Assembly (NCBI GenBank): GCA_034432795.1
Contig: DAOUBF010000082.1
Coordinates: forward strand, 1-31,742
Reading direction: 5' to 3'
Length of the DNA: 31,742 nt
Origin: DAOUBF01 sp034432795
GTDB taxonomy: Bacteria > Chloroflexota > Anaerolineae > DSLN01
The number at the start of each line of letters is the position of its first letter. Within the stretch, counting starts at the first letter, position 1. A model generated the notes under the pieces. That model was not told the origin of the DNA, searched no databases, and saw only the letters and a list, made by a program, of their open reading frames with translations. Shown in pieces: positions 8,059 through 15,483 of the stretch. A program made the translations under genes and the position numbers.

Positions 8059-9897
8059 TTATTCTCGCAGATGATAAGGTACGTCAATGATCACACGCTG
8101 GAACCCGTGGCGGCGGCGCCTGTACAGCAAGGCGGCCTTAATCAGCCAGCTTGTCTGGTTGTGCAGCAGACTGTGCCACCATTTGGCCGGGATAAACTCC
8201 GGCAGGATGAGGATGGCCTGTTGCCCGTCGTTGTATTTCCGGTCGTGCTCGTCTAGAAAGTCCAGGAGTGGGCCGATCACCGAGCGGTAGGGGGATGGTA
8301 GCACCACCAATGGCACGTCAGGCCACCACTTTGACCAGGCCTCACAGACGTGTGCAGCGCTGCCGGGTTCCAGTTCCACATAGACGGCAGTGATGTCTTT
8401 GCAGATGGATTGGGCAAAGTCCATGGCCTCAACGACCCCGCGGTGCACGCCTGAGATCGGGATCACCGCGCGGGGCGCAGGAAAAGGTTTTAGCGAGGGA
8501 GGCAGCCCGCGCAAGGACAACTGTTCGGCGACCAGCTTGTAATGACGCCGAACCGCTAAAAAGAAAGAGACCAGAATGGGGATCATAAAGATGGTGATCC
8601 AGGCGCCATTGGTAAACTTACCGATGCCGATCACCAGCAGCATCGTACCCGTCGTCAACGCCCCGACACCATTGGCAATAGCCTTCAACTGCCACTTTTT
8701 CCCCCGTTCACGCAGCCAATGCTCCACCATTCCAGCCTGTGAGAGTGTGAAAGCCAGGAAAGCGCCAACCGCAAAGAGTGGCACCAAGGCATGGGTATCT
8801 CCGCCAAAGACGGCGATCAGGGCGCCGGTCACAACCGAGAGCAAGGCAATCCCATTGGCGAATACCAGCCGGTCGCCCAGGGCGGCCAATTGGCGCGGCA
8901 GGAAACCGTCTTTCGCCAGGATCGCCGCCACGCGGGGGAAGTCAGCGAAACTCGTATTAGCAGCCACGGCCAATATCAGCAACGTGGAAATCTGAATCAG
9001 CAGGTAAGCGGGGCCGGAGCCCAACAGCCGCCGGGCGAGCGCCGAGAGGATGGTCTCTTGGGGGCCAGCAAGGACCCCCAGAAAGTGGGTCAGCCCGATG
9101 CTGCCAGCGAAGAGCAGCCCCATCAGCACAGCCATCACAATCAGCGTCCGTCCGGCATTGCGAGCCTCAGGGGGCCGGAAGGCCGGCACCCCGTTGCTGA
9201 TAGCTTCTATCCCGGTCAATGCAGTGAGACCGGAGGCAAAGGCATGTAGGACCAACGAGGCCGTCAATGGCTCCGTGACGGGCAAAGCGTCGTCAGCAAG
9301 CAGCACAGGCCCCTCGGTGGCCAATCGCAGCGCACCGTAGGCCAACATCGGCAGGTAGGTAAACAAGAACAAATACACCGGGATGGCCATCAAGGTGCCG
9401 GTTTCGCGCAAGCCACGCAAGTTGACCAGCGTGATCACGACCAGGAGCAAGAGCGCTATCGGTACGCGCTCAGGCCAGAGGGCCGGAAAGGCCGAGGCCA
9501 GGGCCTCCACACCCGCAGTCAGGCTGACCGCAGCAGTCAGCAGGTAGTCAATCAGCAAAGCTGCCGCGGCGACCAAGCCCGGCAAGGTGCCCAGGTTATC
9601 GCGGGCGACGATGTACGACCCCCCACCTGTCGGGTAGCCATGAATCGTCTGAAAGTAGGAGAGGGCCACGATGCCCAGAACCGCCGTGATGACCAATCCA
9701 ATGGGCCAGGACAGCGCCAGGCCAGCGCTGCCCGCCACGATCAGACCCAGGTAGATTTCCTGGTTTGCGTAAGCGATAGAGGAAAGCGCGTCGGGGGAAA
9801 ACGCGGCCAGCGCCCGAATCTTATTCAGCCGTTTTTCAGCTAACTTGTGGGTCGGAAGAGGCGGCCCAATCAGAAGTTGCTTGATTCTGCCCAGCAT
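8059..9897 (-). CDS. kimA: KimA-like (YdaO) potassium importer, APC superfamily
   Basis: A 612-residue transporter with about 12 membrane helices and a C-terminal cytoplasmic domain. The opening (KQLLIGPPLPTHKLAEKRLN, then ALAAFSPDALSSIAYANQEI) and HGYPTGGGSYIVARDNLG match Bacillus subtilis KimA closely. That protein is a high-affinity, proton-coupled K+ importer inhibited by c-di-AMP. The C-terminal region (GVHRGVVEAMDFAQS ... LPEFIPAKWWHSLLHNQTS) matches its regulatory domain. It starts 17 bases after the yggX stop and no ribosome site is visible. No c-di-AMP (ydaO) riboswitch was found upstream. KimA is preferred over general amino-acid permeases because of the N-terminus and the C-terminal domain. 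Confidence 0.85.
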   Translation of the reverse strand: MLGRIKQLLIGPPLPTHKLAEKRLNKIRALAAFSPDALSSIAYANQEIYLGLIVAGSAGLALSWPIGLVITAVLGIVALSYFQTIHGYPTGGGSYIVARDNLGTLPGLVAAAALLIDYLLTAAVSLTAGVEALASAFPALWPERVPIALLLLVVITLVNLRGLRETGTLMAIPVYLFLFTYLPMLAYGALRLATEGPVLLADDALPVTEPLTASLVLHAFASGLTALTGIEAISNGVPAFRPPEARNAGRTLIVMAVLMGLLFAGSIGLTHFLGVLAGPQETILSALARRLLGSGPAYLLIQISTLLILAVAANTSFADFPRVAAILAKDGFLPRQLAALGDRLVFANGIALLSVVTGALIAVFGGDTHALVPLFAVGAFLAFTLSQAGMVEHWLRERGKKWQLKAIANGVGALTTGTMLLVIGIGKFTNGAWITIFMIPILVSFFLAVRRHYKLVAEQLSLRGLPPSLKPFPAPRAVIPISGVHRGVVEAMDFAQSICKDITAVYVELEPGSAAHVCEAWSKWWPDVPLVVLPSPYRSVIGPLLDFLDEHDRKYNDGQQAILILPEFIPAKWWHSLLHNQTSWLIKAALLYRRRRHGFQRVIIDVPYHLRE

Positions 9898-9914
9898 AAT
9901 ACAGGGGGTTTCAG

Positions 9915-10196
9915 CTACGGTCCACCCTGGTCTTCCGGCGTCCAGCCTTCCGGCATTTGGGCCCCTTCGCCAAAGAAGAAGGCCTCCATCTCACGCAAGA
10001 GGAAGTCTTGTGCCCGGGGGTCCGCCATATTCAGCCCATAGTGATTCATGATGAGGACAGCCTGCTGCTGCCACAGCGCCCAGGCTTCCTTGGAAATATG
10101 CTCGTAGATGCGCTTTCCCAGCGGGCCAGGGAAGGGGGGACGATCCAGCCCCAGCAATTCCCGCCCCAGCTTCGCGCAGTGAACCATTCTTGCCAT
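9915..10196 (-). CDS. yggX: YggX-like Fe(II)-trafficking protein
   Basis: A 93-residue protein whose core reads ARMVHCAKLGRELLGLD, then PFPGPLGKRIYEHISKEAW, then MLLRE/MEAFFFGEG-type ending (LLREMEAFFFG). This is the full YggX family pattern, including the invariant N-terminal Cys. In enterobacteria YggX protects iron-sulfur clusters and is thought to handle labile Fe(II). The ATG at 10196 is set by GAGG six bases upstream and by family homology; longer in-frame starts run into a palindromic repeat. Followed closely by kimA on the same strand. The family is best known from Proteobacteria, so this is an unusual host if the Chloroflexota assignment is right. Confidence 0.9.
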   Translation of the reverse strand: MARMVHCAKLGRELLGLDRPPFPGPLGKRIYEHISKEAWALWQQQAVLIMNHYGLNMADPRAQDFLLREMEAFFFGEGAQMPEGWTPEDQGGP

Positions 10197-10227
10197 CGTT
10201 TGCCTCGTTGCATCCCTTCGCTTATTC

Positions 10228-10260
10228 AGACCTTGCAGGTTTGGGAAGCCTGCAAGGTCT
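10228..10260. repeat. Palindromic repeat (AGACCTTGCAGG...CCTGCAAGGTCT)
   Basis: Perfect 12-bp arms at 10228-10239 and 10249-10260 around a 9-base loop, in the gap between the thiamine ATPase gene and yggX. No T-run follows on either strand. The hairpin may protect the 3' end of the thiamine operon message. Confidence 0.85.
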
Positions 10261-10273
10261 CCATCATACACCA

Positions 10274-11428
10274 TCAGACCAGGGCTGGCAACAGGCTGAC
10301 CCCCTCGCGCCGCAGCGCCAGCCGGATCGGCTCGCCGGGCGCGGGCAGAGCCTCCTTTTCACCGATCTCCAGGTTCATATCTATATCGCCAGCCAACCGC
10401 ACACGAATGCGATAGCGCCCTCCTTGGAAAACGCGTTCCACCAGTGTGCCGCTGACGACGGCGGCCTCGTTCATCGTTCCAGCCTGCGGCAGCACTATGG
10501 CAGCCTCGGGACGCACCAGGACGGTGACTTCACTCTGGTCGGGCGGGCTGGCACCATCCAGGCTGAGCGTGAGCGAGCCGATCGGGGTCGCCACCGTCAG
10601 ATAGGTGACGGTCGGGGTAGGCTGAACCTGTGTGACCCGGCCATGCAGCAGGTTGGTCAGCCCCAGGAAGCGGGCCACAAAGGGCGTGGCCGGATGGCGA
10701 TACACTTCCTCCGGCGTCCCTTCCTGCTCAATCTTGCCCTGGTGGAGCAAGGCGATGCGGTCGGCCAGGACGAAGGCTTCGGCCTGGTCATGCGTGACAT
10801 ACAGCGCAGTCACGCCCACACCCTTGAGGATGTCGCGCAGTTCAGCGATCAACTGATCGCGCAGCACGCGGTCCAGCGCGCCTAAAGGCTCATCCAGCAT
10901 GAGCAGGCGCGGTCGCGGCGCCAGGCTACGGGCCAGGGCCACGCGCTGGCGCTCGCCGCCCGACAGCGTATGGACATCCCGGTGGGCAAAGCCGGACAGC
11001 CCAACAAGCTCAAGCGCCTCCTCCACCCGCGCCACGACCTCCGCCCGGCTCAGGCCCGCCATGCGCAGCCCGAAGGCCACGTTATCAAACACATTGAGAT
11101 GAGGGAAGAGCGCCAGGTCCTGAAACATCAGCCCGAAACCACGCCGATGGACAGGCACACCGGCCAGGTCGCGCCCATCAAAAATAATGCGGCCACTATC
11201 CGGCGTCTCCAGCCCGGCGATGATACGCAGCAGCGTGGTCTTGCCGCTGCCGCTGGCCCCTAACAGCACCACTGTCTCGCCCTTGGCCACGCGCAGGCTC
11301 ACATCGCGCAGCACCGGCGTGCCGCTGAAGGCTTTGCTGATGTGGTGCACCTCCAGTAAGGCCGATGGAGCGCCTCCGTCTTCCGTCCTCCGTCCTCCGT
11401 CCTCGTCAAAACTCACCCATCCCCCCAT
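10274..11428 (-). CDS. thiQ: ABC transporter ATPase of the thiamine uptake operon (ThiQ/FbpC-like)
   Basis: The cytoplasmic ATPase subunit of an importer. Walker A is GASGSGKTTLLRI, the Q-loop lies in MFQDLALFP, the signature is LSGGERQRVALARSL, Walker B is LLMLDEPLGALD and the switch is THDQ. A C-terminal TOBE-like region is present, making it (384 residues) longer than E. coli ThiQ and closer to FbpC/PotA in build. The thiamine role comes from context: TPP riboswitch, TPP kinase and a ThiB-like binding protein in the same operon. Start is uncertain: ATG 11428 is used here; TTG 11443 and GTG 11416 are also in frame. All overlap the permease 3' end. The N-terminus (EDGGRRTEDGG) is encoded by a tandem 7-bp repeat. 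Confidence 0.85.
   Translation of the reverse strand: MGGWVSFDEDGGRRTEDGGAPSALLEVHHISKAFSGTPVLRDVSLRVAKGETVVLLGASGSGKTTLLRIIAGLETPDSGRIIFDGRDLAGVPVHRRGFGLMFQDLALFPHLNVFDNVAFGLRMAGLSRAEVVARVEEALELVGLSGFAHRDVHTLSGGERQRVALARSLAPRPRLLMLDEPLGALDRVLRDQLIAELRDILKGVGVTALYVTHDQAEAFVLADRIALLHQGKIEQEGTPEEVYRHPATPFVARFLGLTNLLHGRVTQVQPTPTVTYLTVATPIGSLTLSLDGASPPDQSEVTVLVRPEAAIVLPQAGTMNEAAVVSGTLVERVFQGGRYRIRVRLAGDIDMNLEIGEKEALPAPGEPIRLALRREGVSLLPALV
11374..11407. repeat. Tandem 7-bp repeat (cctccgt) in the 5' end of the ATPase gene
   Basis: About four to five near-perfect units of cctccgt/cttccgt. They are translated in the ATPase N-terminus as repeating E-D-G-G/R-R-T residues that are not part of the ABC fold. 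Confidence 0.75.
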
Positions 11429-13127
11429 ACCGCGCACGCTCAATCACCAGAATGCCCACGCCGGTGACCAGGCTGAGCAGCGCGCTCATGGCCAGGGCCT
11501 GGCCGTAGTTCAATTCACCTGGCTGGCCCAGAAAGCGATAGATGGCCACCGGCATCGTTGGAAACTGAGGCCGGACGATCAAAGCCGTCGCTCCGAACTC
11601 CCCTAATGATACTGTAAAAGCGAAGACCGCGCCCACCAGCACAGCACGGCTCGCGATCGGCAGGTCCACCTCACGCCAGACGCGCCAGGGCGGCGCGCCC
11701 AGGGCGGCGGCAGCCTCGCGCAGGTGAGGCTGGATGCCGCGCAGCACCGGCAGCAGGCTGCGCACGACGAAGGGCAGGGCCACCAGCGTGTGCGCCAGCG
11801 GCAGCAGCCAGGGCGAGGCCCGCAGGTTCAGCGGCGGCTCGTCCAACGCCAGGATGTAGCCGAAGCCCAGCGTCACCGCTGAGGTGCCCAGCGGCAAGAG
11901 GAACACCGGGTCCAGCCAGGCACTCAGCCGCCCAGGCCGCGCCAGCATGTCCGCTGCCAGCAGGCCCAGGATGAGCGCCAGACCCACCGTCGCCCCGGCG
12001 ACGAGCAAAGAATTGCGCATGGCTTCAATCGGCGGGACGAAGAAGACCGAACCGGTGCGGTTGATAAACAGTTCGCGGTAATAGGCGATGCCCAGGCCCG
12101 CAGAGGTGCTGAATGACCGCGCCACCAACGCCGCTAACGGCAGGAGCAAGAGGGCGAGCATCAGCGCCAGGTTGGCAGCCACGAACAGGCGGGCGCGCCA
12201 CGTCACCGGGCGGCGCTGCGTCAGGCGTTGTGGGCGCAATTCCAGCGGCACGGCCAGTCGGGCCTGGAGGCGCGTGTACAACGCCATCAGGGCAAAGGTG
12301 AACAGGATTTGCACCAGCGCCAACGCCGCCGCCAGCGGCAGGTTGAACAGGTCCACCGTCTGCCGGTAAATCTCCACCTCCAGCGTGGCGAAACGCGGCC
12401 CGCCTAACACCAGGACCACGCCAAAGCTGGTGAAGTCAAAGATAAACACCAATAGCGCCGCCGCCAGCACCGCCGGCATGAGCAGCGGCAGGGTCACATG
12501 CCAGAACGCCCGCCAGCGCCCCGCCCCCAACACGCGAGCCGCCTCCTCTATACGTGGGTCAAGGTTGGCCCAGAAGTTGCCCACAATACGCAAGATAAGC
12601 GTGTAGTTGTAGAAGACGTGCGCGATAACGATCAGCGTCAGCGTGTTCATCAGCCGGATGGGCGGCGCCTCCAGGCCGAGCAGGCTCATTAACGCCTGGT
12701 TGAGCACACCACGCGGGCCGACGAGCGCGGTGAAAGCGGTGGCGACGACGAGCGTCGGCAGGACGAAGGGCACAGTCGTCAACGCCCGCAACAGTGCCTT
12801 GCCGGGGAAGTCATAGCGGGCGAAGACATACGCGCCGGGCAACCCCAGGATCACGGTGACCAGCGTGGACAGCGTGGCCTGATAAACGGTGAAGCCCAGC
12901 GTGCGGGCATAGACAGGCGTGCTCACCAGCTTGCGCAGCCCCTCCAGGTCAGGCGTGCCTGTGGGCATGAGCGCCTGGCGCAGGATGGCCGCCAGCGGAT
13001 AGAAATAGAAGAGGGCCAAAAAGGCCAGCGGCAACAGCCAGACAGCCGTGTGGGCAGTGGATAGCCACCTACCCACTGCCCACTGCCCATTCCTCAGGGT
13101 TCTTATCGCAGCATCGTGTCCGTCCAC
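11406..13127 (-). CDS. thiP: Thiamine-type ABC transporter permease (two fused domains, ThiP-like)
   Basis: An inner-membrane permease of 573 residues with two BPD_transp_1 halves, as in ThiP and FbpB. The two EAA loops that dock the ATPase are EEAARVLGAGRWRAFWHVTL and REAAAALGAPPWRVWREVDL. The ending SLGEFGATALIVRP ... FPTMPVAIYRFL is a ThiP/iron-permease hallmark. The GTG at 13127 overlaps the thiB end by 25 bases and has a poor ribosome site; a GTG at 13076 is an alternative. The first ~25 residues are encoded by a short tandem repeat (gtgggca units, 13050-13092), so the native N-terminus is probably shorter. An iron substrate is possible from the protein alone; the operon favours thiamine. 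Confidence 0.85.
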   Translation of the reverse strand: MDGHDAAIRTLRNGQWAVGRWLSTAHTAVWLLPLAFLALFYFYPLAAILRQALMPTGTPDLEGLRKLVSTPVYARTLGFTVYQATLSTLVTVILGLPGAYVFARYDFPGKALLRALTTVPFVLPTLVVATAFTALVGPRGVLNQALMSLLGLEAPPIRLMNTLTLIVIAHVFYNYTLILRIVGNFWANLDPRIEEAARVLGAGRWRAFWHVTLPLLMPAVLAAALLVFIFDFTSFGVVLVLGGPRFATLEVEIYRQTVDLFNLPLAAALALVQILFTFALMALYTRLQARLAVPLELRPQRLTQRRPVTWRARLFVAANLALMLALLLLPLAALVARSFSTSAGLGIAYYRELFINRTGSVFFVPPIEAMRNSLLVAGATVGLALILGLLAADMLARPGRLSAWLDPVFLLPLGTSAVTLGFGYILALDEPPLNLRASPWLLPLAHTLVALPFVVRSLLPVLRGIQPHLREAAAALGAPPWRVWREVDLPIASRAVLVGAVFAFTVSLGEFGATALIVRPQFPTMPVAIYRFLGQPGELNYGQALAMSALLSLVTGVGILVIERARYGGMGEF

Positions 13128-14212
13128 GCCTCAATCCACTTGTCGCGGTTGGCGCCGATCTCCTCCGGGCTGAGTTGCGCCGGCTTGGGCGCGATCTGGG
13201 CGAACTTGACGAAGACCTCCGGCAGCCGGGCCTCACGGTTCACCGGGAAGACGAACATCTGCAAGGGGACATCCTCCTGGAAGCGCTTGCTGATGAGGAA
13301 GTCCATGAACTTCTCGGCCAGATCGCGGTTCTTCGTCCCTTTCAGGATACCTGCGAATTCAATCTGGCGGAAGCAGGTGTCGTCGCCGATGACAGCAGCC
13401 GTAGGCGGCTCGGTCAGCTTGCCCTCGCTGAAGTAGACCTCGGCAGGTGGGCTGGTGGCGTAGCTCACCACAATGGGCTTGTCGCCCTGGCTGCCGCTGC
13501 CGCCGCTGAACTGGCCATAGTAGGCGTCCTCCCAGCCCTCGGTGATGGTCACATCATTTTCGCGCAGGGCCTTCCAAAAGTCCAGGTACTTATCCGGGCC
13601 GAAGTGGGCCACCGTCGTCAGCAGGAAGGCCAGGCCGGGCGAAGAGGTCGCTGGGTTCTCCACCACGAGCAGGCCCTTGTATTCCGGCTTGATCAGGTCC
13701 TCCAGCGTCGTGGGTGGCTGCAGGCCCTTCTGCTCAAAGTAGCGCTTATCGTAGTTCAGGCAGACATCGCCCCAATCAATCGGCGTCAGCCGGAACTGGG
13801 GGTCTAGCTTGAAGGTGTCGGTGATGTTCTCCAGGCCCTTAGGCTGATAGGCTTCAAAGATGTCCGCATCAATGGCGCGGCTGAAGAAGGTGTTATCCAC
13901 GCCGAAAAAGACATCGGCCAGGGGATTATCCTTGCTCAGGATGGCCTGGTTGAGCGCCTTCCCGGCATCGCCTGCCTTGAGAAACTCCACCTTGGCGTTA
14001 TTGGCCTGCTCAAATTCGGCGATGACCTCCTCACTGGCGTTGAAGCTATCGTGCGACATCAGCACGATCTTGCGGGGCGGGGCCTGGGTCGGCGTGGCTG
14101 GCGGCGCGGTAGGTGTGGCTGTGGGTACAGCAGCAGCCGGGCCACATGCCGAGATCGCCAGCGCAGCGATGAGCAGAACAAACAGGATGTTGCGAAGGGA
14201 ATAAGCGTTCAC
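13103..14212 (-). CDS. thiB: Thiamine-type ABC transporter substrate-binding lipoprotein (ThiB-like)
   Basis: A 369-residue extracytoplasmic solute-binding protein. It has a lipoprotein signal peptide (LFVLLIAALAISAC, lipidated Cys at about residue 23) and a Pro/Thr/Ala-rich tether before the binding domain. The binding domain has the ThiB/iron-binding fold features LADVFFGVDNTFFSRA, DWGDVCLNYDKRYFE, NPATSSPGLAFLL and VVSYATSPPAEV, the last typical of thiamine-binding proteins. The GTG at 14212 is chosen because AAGGAGG sits 6 bases upstream and the signal peptide starts there. The ribosome site overlaps the end of the pyrophosphokinase gene (stop at 14214), so translation is likely coupled. 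Confidence 0.88.
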   Translation of the reverse strand: MNAYSLRNILFVLLIAALAISACGPAAAVPTATPTAPPATPTQAPPRKIVLMSHDSFNASEEVIAEFEQANNAKVEFLKAGDAGKALNQAILSKDNPLADVFFGVDNTFFSRAIDADIFEAYQPKGLENITDTFKLDPQFRLTPIDWGDVCLNYDKRYFEQKGLQPPTTLEDLIKPEYKGLLVVENPATSSPGLAFLLTTVAHFGPDKYLDFWKALRENDVTITEGWEDAYYGQFSGGSGSQGDKPIVVSYATSPPAEVYFSEGKLTEPPTAAVIGDDTCFRQIEFAGILKGTKNRDLAEKFMDFLISKRFQEDVPLQMFVFPVNREARLPEVFVKFAQIAPKPAQLSPEEIGANRDKWIEAWTDTMLR

Positions 14213-14213
14213 G

Positions 14214-14885
14214 TCACTCCTCCTTGATGTTTGTGTTGCGAATATGAACTGCCAGAAGCAGCCCATCGCGGACACGGATGCGGGCCTGGGGAGCCGTGAA
14301 TACGTTGCTGATGCCCAGTGTGGAGCCAAAGCACAATGTCCCCTCATGAAGGGGGTAAAACAGCCCTTCCAGCGTGACCCCATGCGCATCGCCGAGCACC
14401 GGGATGAGGGAGAGCGTGTCACCGGGTTGCCCCTGAAGGACCGCCTCGCCATGCACCAGGCGGACCTCCTGGGGCCCGTCCACCAGGCGCACAGGCAGGT
14501 GGCGCATGGTGGGCAGCGCCAGAAGCAGGCAATTGGCGAGCGTCTGGTCCCAACGGCCGCCCATCGCCGCCAGGACGATGATCTCATCGGGCTGCTCCTG
14601 CGCCGCGACTTCCAGCGCCAGTTCCAGGTCGGTCTGGTCCTTTTGCGCCGGGTGGACCATGAAGCGCACGCCAAGCGCGGACAGCCGCGCGTGCTCCTCC
14701 GGCGGCAGCGAGTCCAGGTCGCCCACGACGAGATGAGGAACAACGCCGAGCGTGCGGGCGTGCAGGCTACCCCCGTCCACGGCGATGACGAGATCGGCGG
14801 ATAAGCCCCCAGTGTTGCTCAGCAGAGCGCGAGCGGCATCTGGATCGTTGAGCACCCCATTGGCGATAATGACGACGCGCTTCAT
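14214..14885 (-). CDS. thiN: Thiamine pyrophosphokinase
   Basis: Transfers pyrophosphate from ATP to thiamine to make TPP (cytoplasm). The 223-residue protein has the family signatures IAVDGGSLHARTLGVVPHL, VVGDLDSLPPEE, KDQTDLELAL and GGRWDQTLANCLLL. The C-terminal thiamine-binding beta region follows. The ATG at 14885 follows a GGAGGAGG site and starts at the family-typical RVVIIANG; longer in-frame starts would run back into the riboswitch terminator. It is the first gene of the thiamine operon. Pairing the kinase with the importer lets the cell trap imported thiamine as TPP, the riboswitch ligand. Confidence 0.93.
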   Translation of the reverse strand: MKRVVIIANGVLNDPDAARALLSNTGGLSADLVIAVDGGSLHARTLGVVPHLVVGDLDSLPPEEHARLSALGVRFMVHPAQKDQTDLELALEVAAQEQPDEIIVLAAMGGRWDQTLANCLLLALPTMRHLPVRLVDGPQEVRLVHGEAVLQGQPGDTLSLIPVLGDAHGVTLEGLFYPLHEGTLCFGSTLGISNVFTAPQARIRVRDGLLLAVHIRNTNIKEE

Positions 14886-14965
14886 CAGCCTCCTCCGGCG
14901 GCAACGGACAGCGGGATAGCGGGCGATGGCCGTCGCCTGTCGTCCGATGCCCATCGCCCAATCAC

Positions 14966-15007
14966 GCAAAAAGGCCATCCCCTGAACGCCTCTATGCGGA
15001 GATGGCC
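14966..15007 (-). terminator. Riboswitch-controlled intrinsic terminator
   Basis: On the minus strand GGCCATCTCC pairs with GGGGATGGCC (10 bp, one G-U) and is followed by TTTTTG. It lies just after the TPP aptamer and before thiN, as expected of a transcriptional 'off' expression platform. Confidence 0.85.
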
Positions 15008-15024
15008 ACCTTGCTCGTTCATGT

Positions 15025-15128
15025 GTTCCCTCCGCCGGCATTACCCGGGTCAGGTGGTGCGGGTCAACGCCGGTGGCCGTACAGGATACGGCCTGGGCGT
15101 CCTCTCAGCCTGGCTCCCCAAGCTCCCC
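15025..15128 (-). ncRNA. TPP riboswitch (THI element)
   Basis: The minus strand carries the conserved thi-box cores: GGCTGAGAGGA (around 15098-15110), ACCTGACCCGGGTAATGCCG (about 15038-15057) and GCGGAGGGAACA at the 3' end. It binds thiamine pyrophosphate. With the terminator at 14966-15007 it should shut off the downstream kinase-importer operon when TPP is plentiful. The exact ends of P1 are approximate. Confidence 0.95.
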
Positions 15129-15154
15129 GTTCAAGTCTTCATTTTACAGAAATC

Positions 15155-15183
15155 AGTATAGCACCCGCCCATACGAATGTCAA
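15155..15183 (-). promoter_or_regulatory. Near-consensus sigma-70 promoter of the thiamine operon
   Basis: On the minus strand a perfect -35 TTGACA (15178-15183), a 17-bp spacer and TATACT (15155-15160) lie directly upstream of the TPP riboswitch. Confidence 0.9.
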
Positions 15184-15202
15184 GAAGGGCATAGATCGGT
15201 GC

Positions 15203-15231
15203 TTGACAATGCTCACAGTTTGAAGCATAAT
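15203..15231 (+). promoter_or_regulatory. Promoter of the tRNA operon
   Basis: TTGACA (15203-15208), a 17-bp spacer and CATAAT (15226-15231), about 40 bases before the tRNA-Leu gene. It stands back to back with the thiamine promoter, the two -35 boxes being 19 bp apart. Confidence 0.85.
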
Positions 15232-15277
15232 ACCACGCGGGGCAGGCCGCTCCAGGCGCAGTGTGTTGTTAACAACC

Positions 15278-15362
15278 GCCGGGATGGTGGAATGGTAGAC
15301 ACGCAGGTCTTAGGAACCTGTGCTGAATATACAGCGTGTGGGTTCAAGTCCCACTCCCGGCA
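15278..15362 (+). tRNA. tRNA-Leu (anticodon TAG)
   Basis: A 7-bp acceptor (GCCGGGA with TCCCGGC), discriminator A, anticodon stem CAGGT/ACCTG with loop CTTAGGA, a long class II variable arm (TGCTG...CAGCG) and a T-arm with GGTTCAAGTCC. The 85-nt length and the long variable arm fit leucine. CCA is not encoded. Confidence 0.95.
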
Positions 15363-15369
15363 CTGACAG

Positions 15370-15441
15370 GCGGAAGTGGCTCAGCGGTAGAGCATCTCCT
15401 TGCCAAGGAGAGGGTCGCGGGTTCAAATCCCGTCTTCCGCT
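15370..15441 (+). tRNA. tRNA-Gly (anticodon GCC)
   Basis: Acceptor GCGGAAG with CTTCCGC, discriminator T, D-arm with GGCTCAGCGGTAGAGC, anticodon stem TCTCC/GGAGA with loop TTGCCAA and T-arm GGTTCAAATCC. 72 nt, CCA not encoded. It lies 7 bases after tRNA-Leu, so they are co-transcribed. Confidence 0.96.
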
Positions 15442-15447
15442 CTCAAA

Positions 15448-15482
15448 AGAGCGCCCAACCCTACAGGTGGGCGCTCTGGCTT
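15448..15482. terminator. Bidirectional terminator between the tRNAs and clpX
   Basis: A 10-bp perfect stem agagcgccca / tgggcgctct (15448-15457 and 15468-15477). It is flanked by a T-rich tail on the plus side (ggcttctt) and, for the minus strand, by TTTTGAG (from aaaa at 15445-15448). It serves the convergent tRNA and clpX transcripts. Confidence 0.85.
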
Positions 15483-15483
15483 C

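Noticed and set aside
9898..10274. c-di-AMP (ydaO) riboswitch expected before kimA
   Set aside because: The upstream space is occupied by yggX and a palindrome; no conserved ydaO core sequence was seen.
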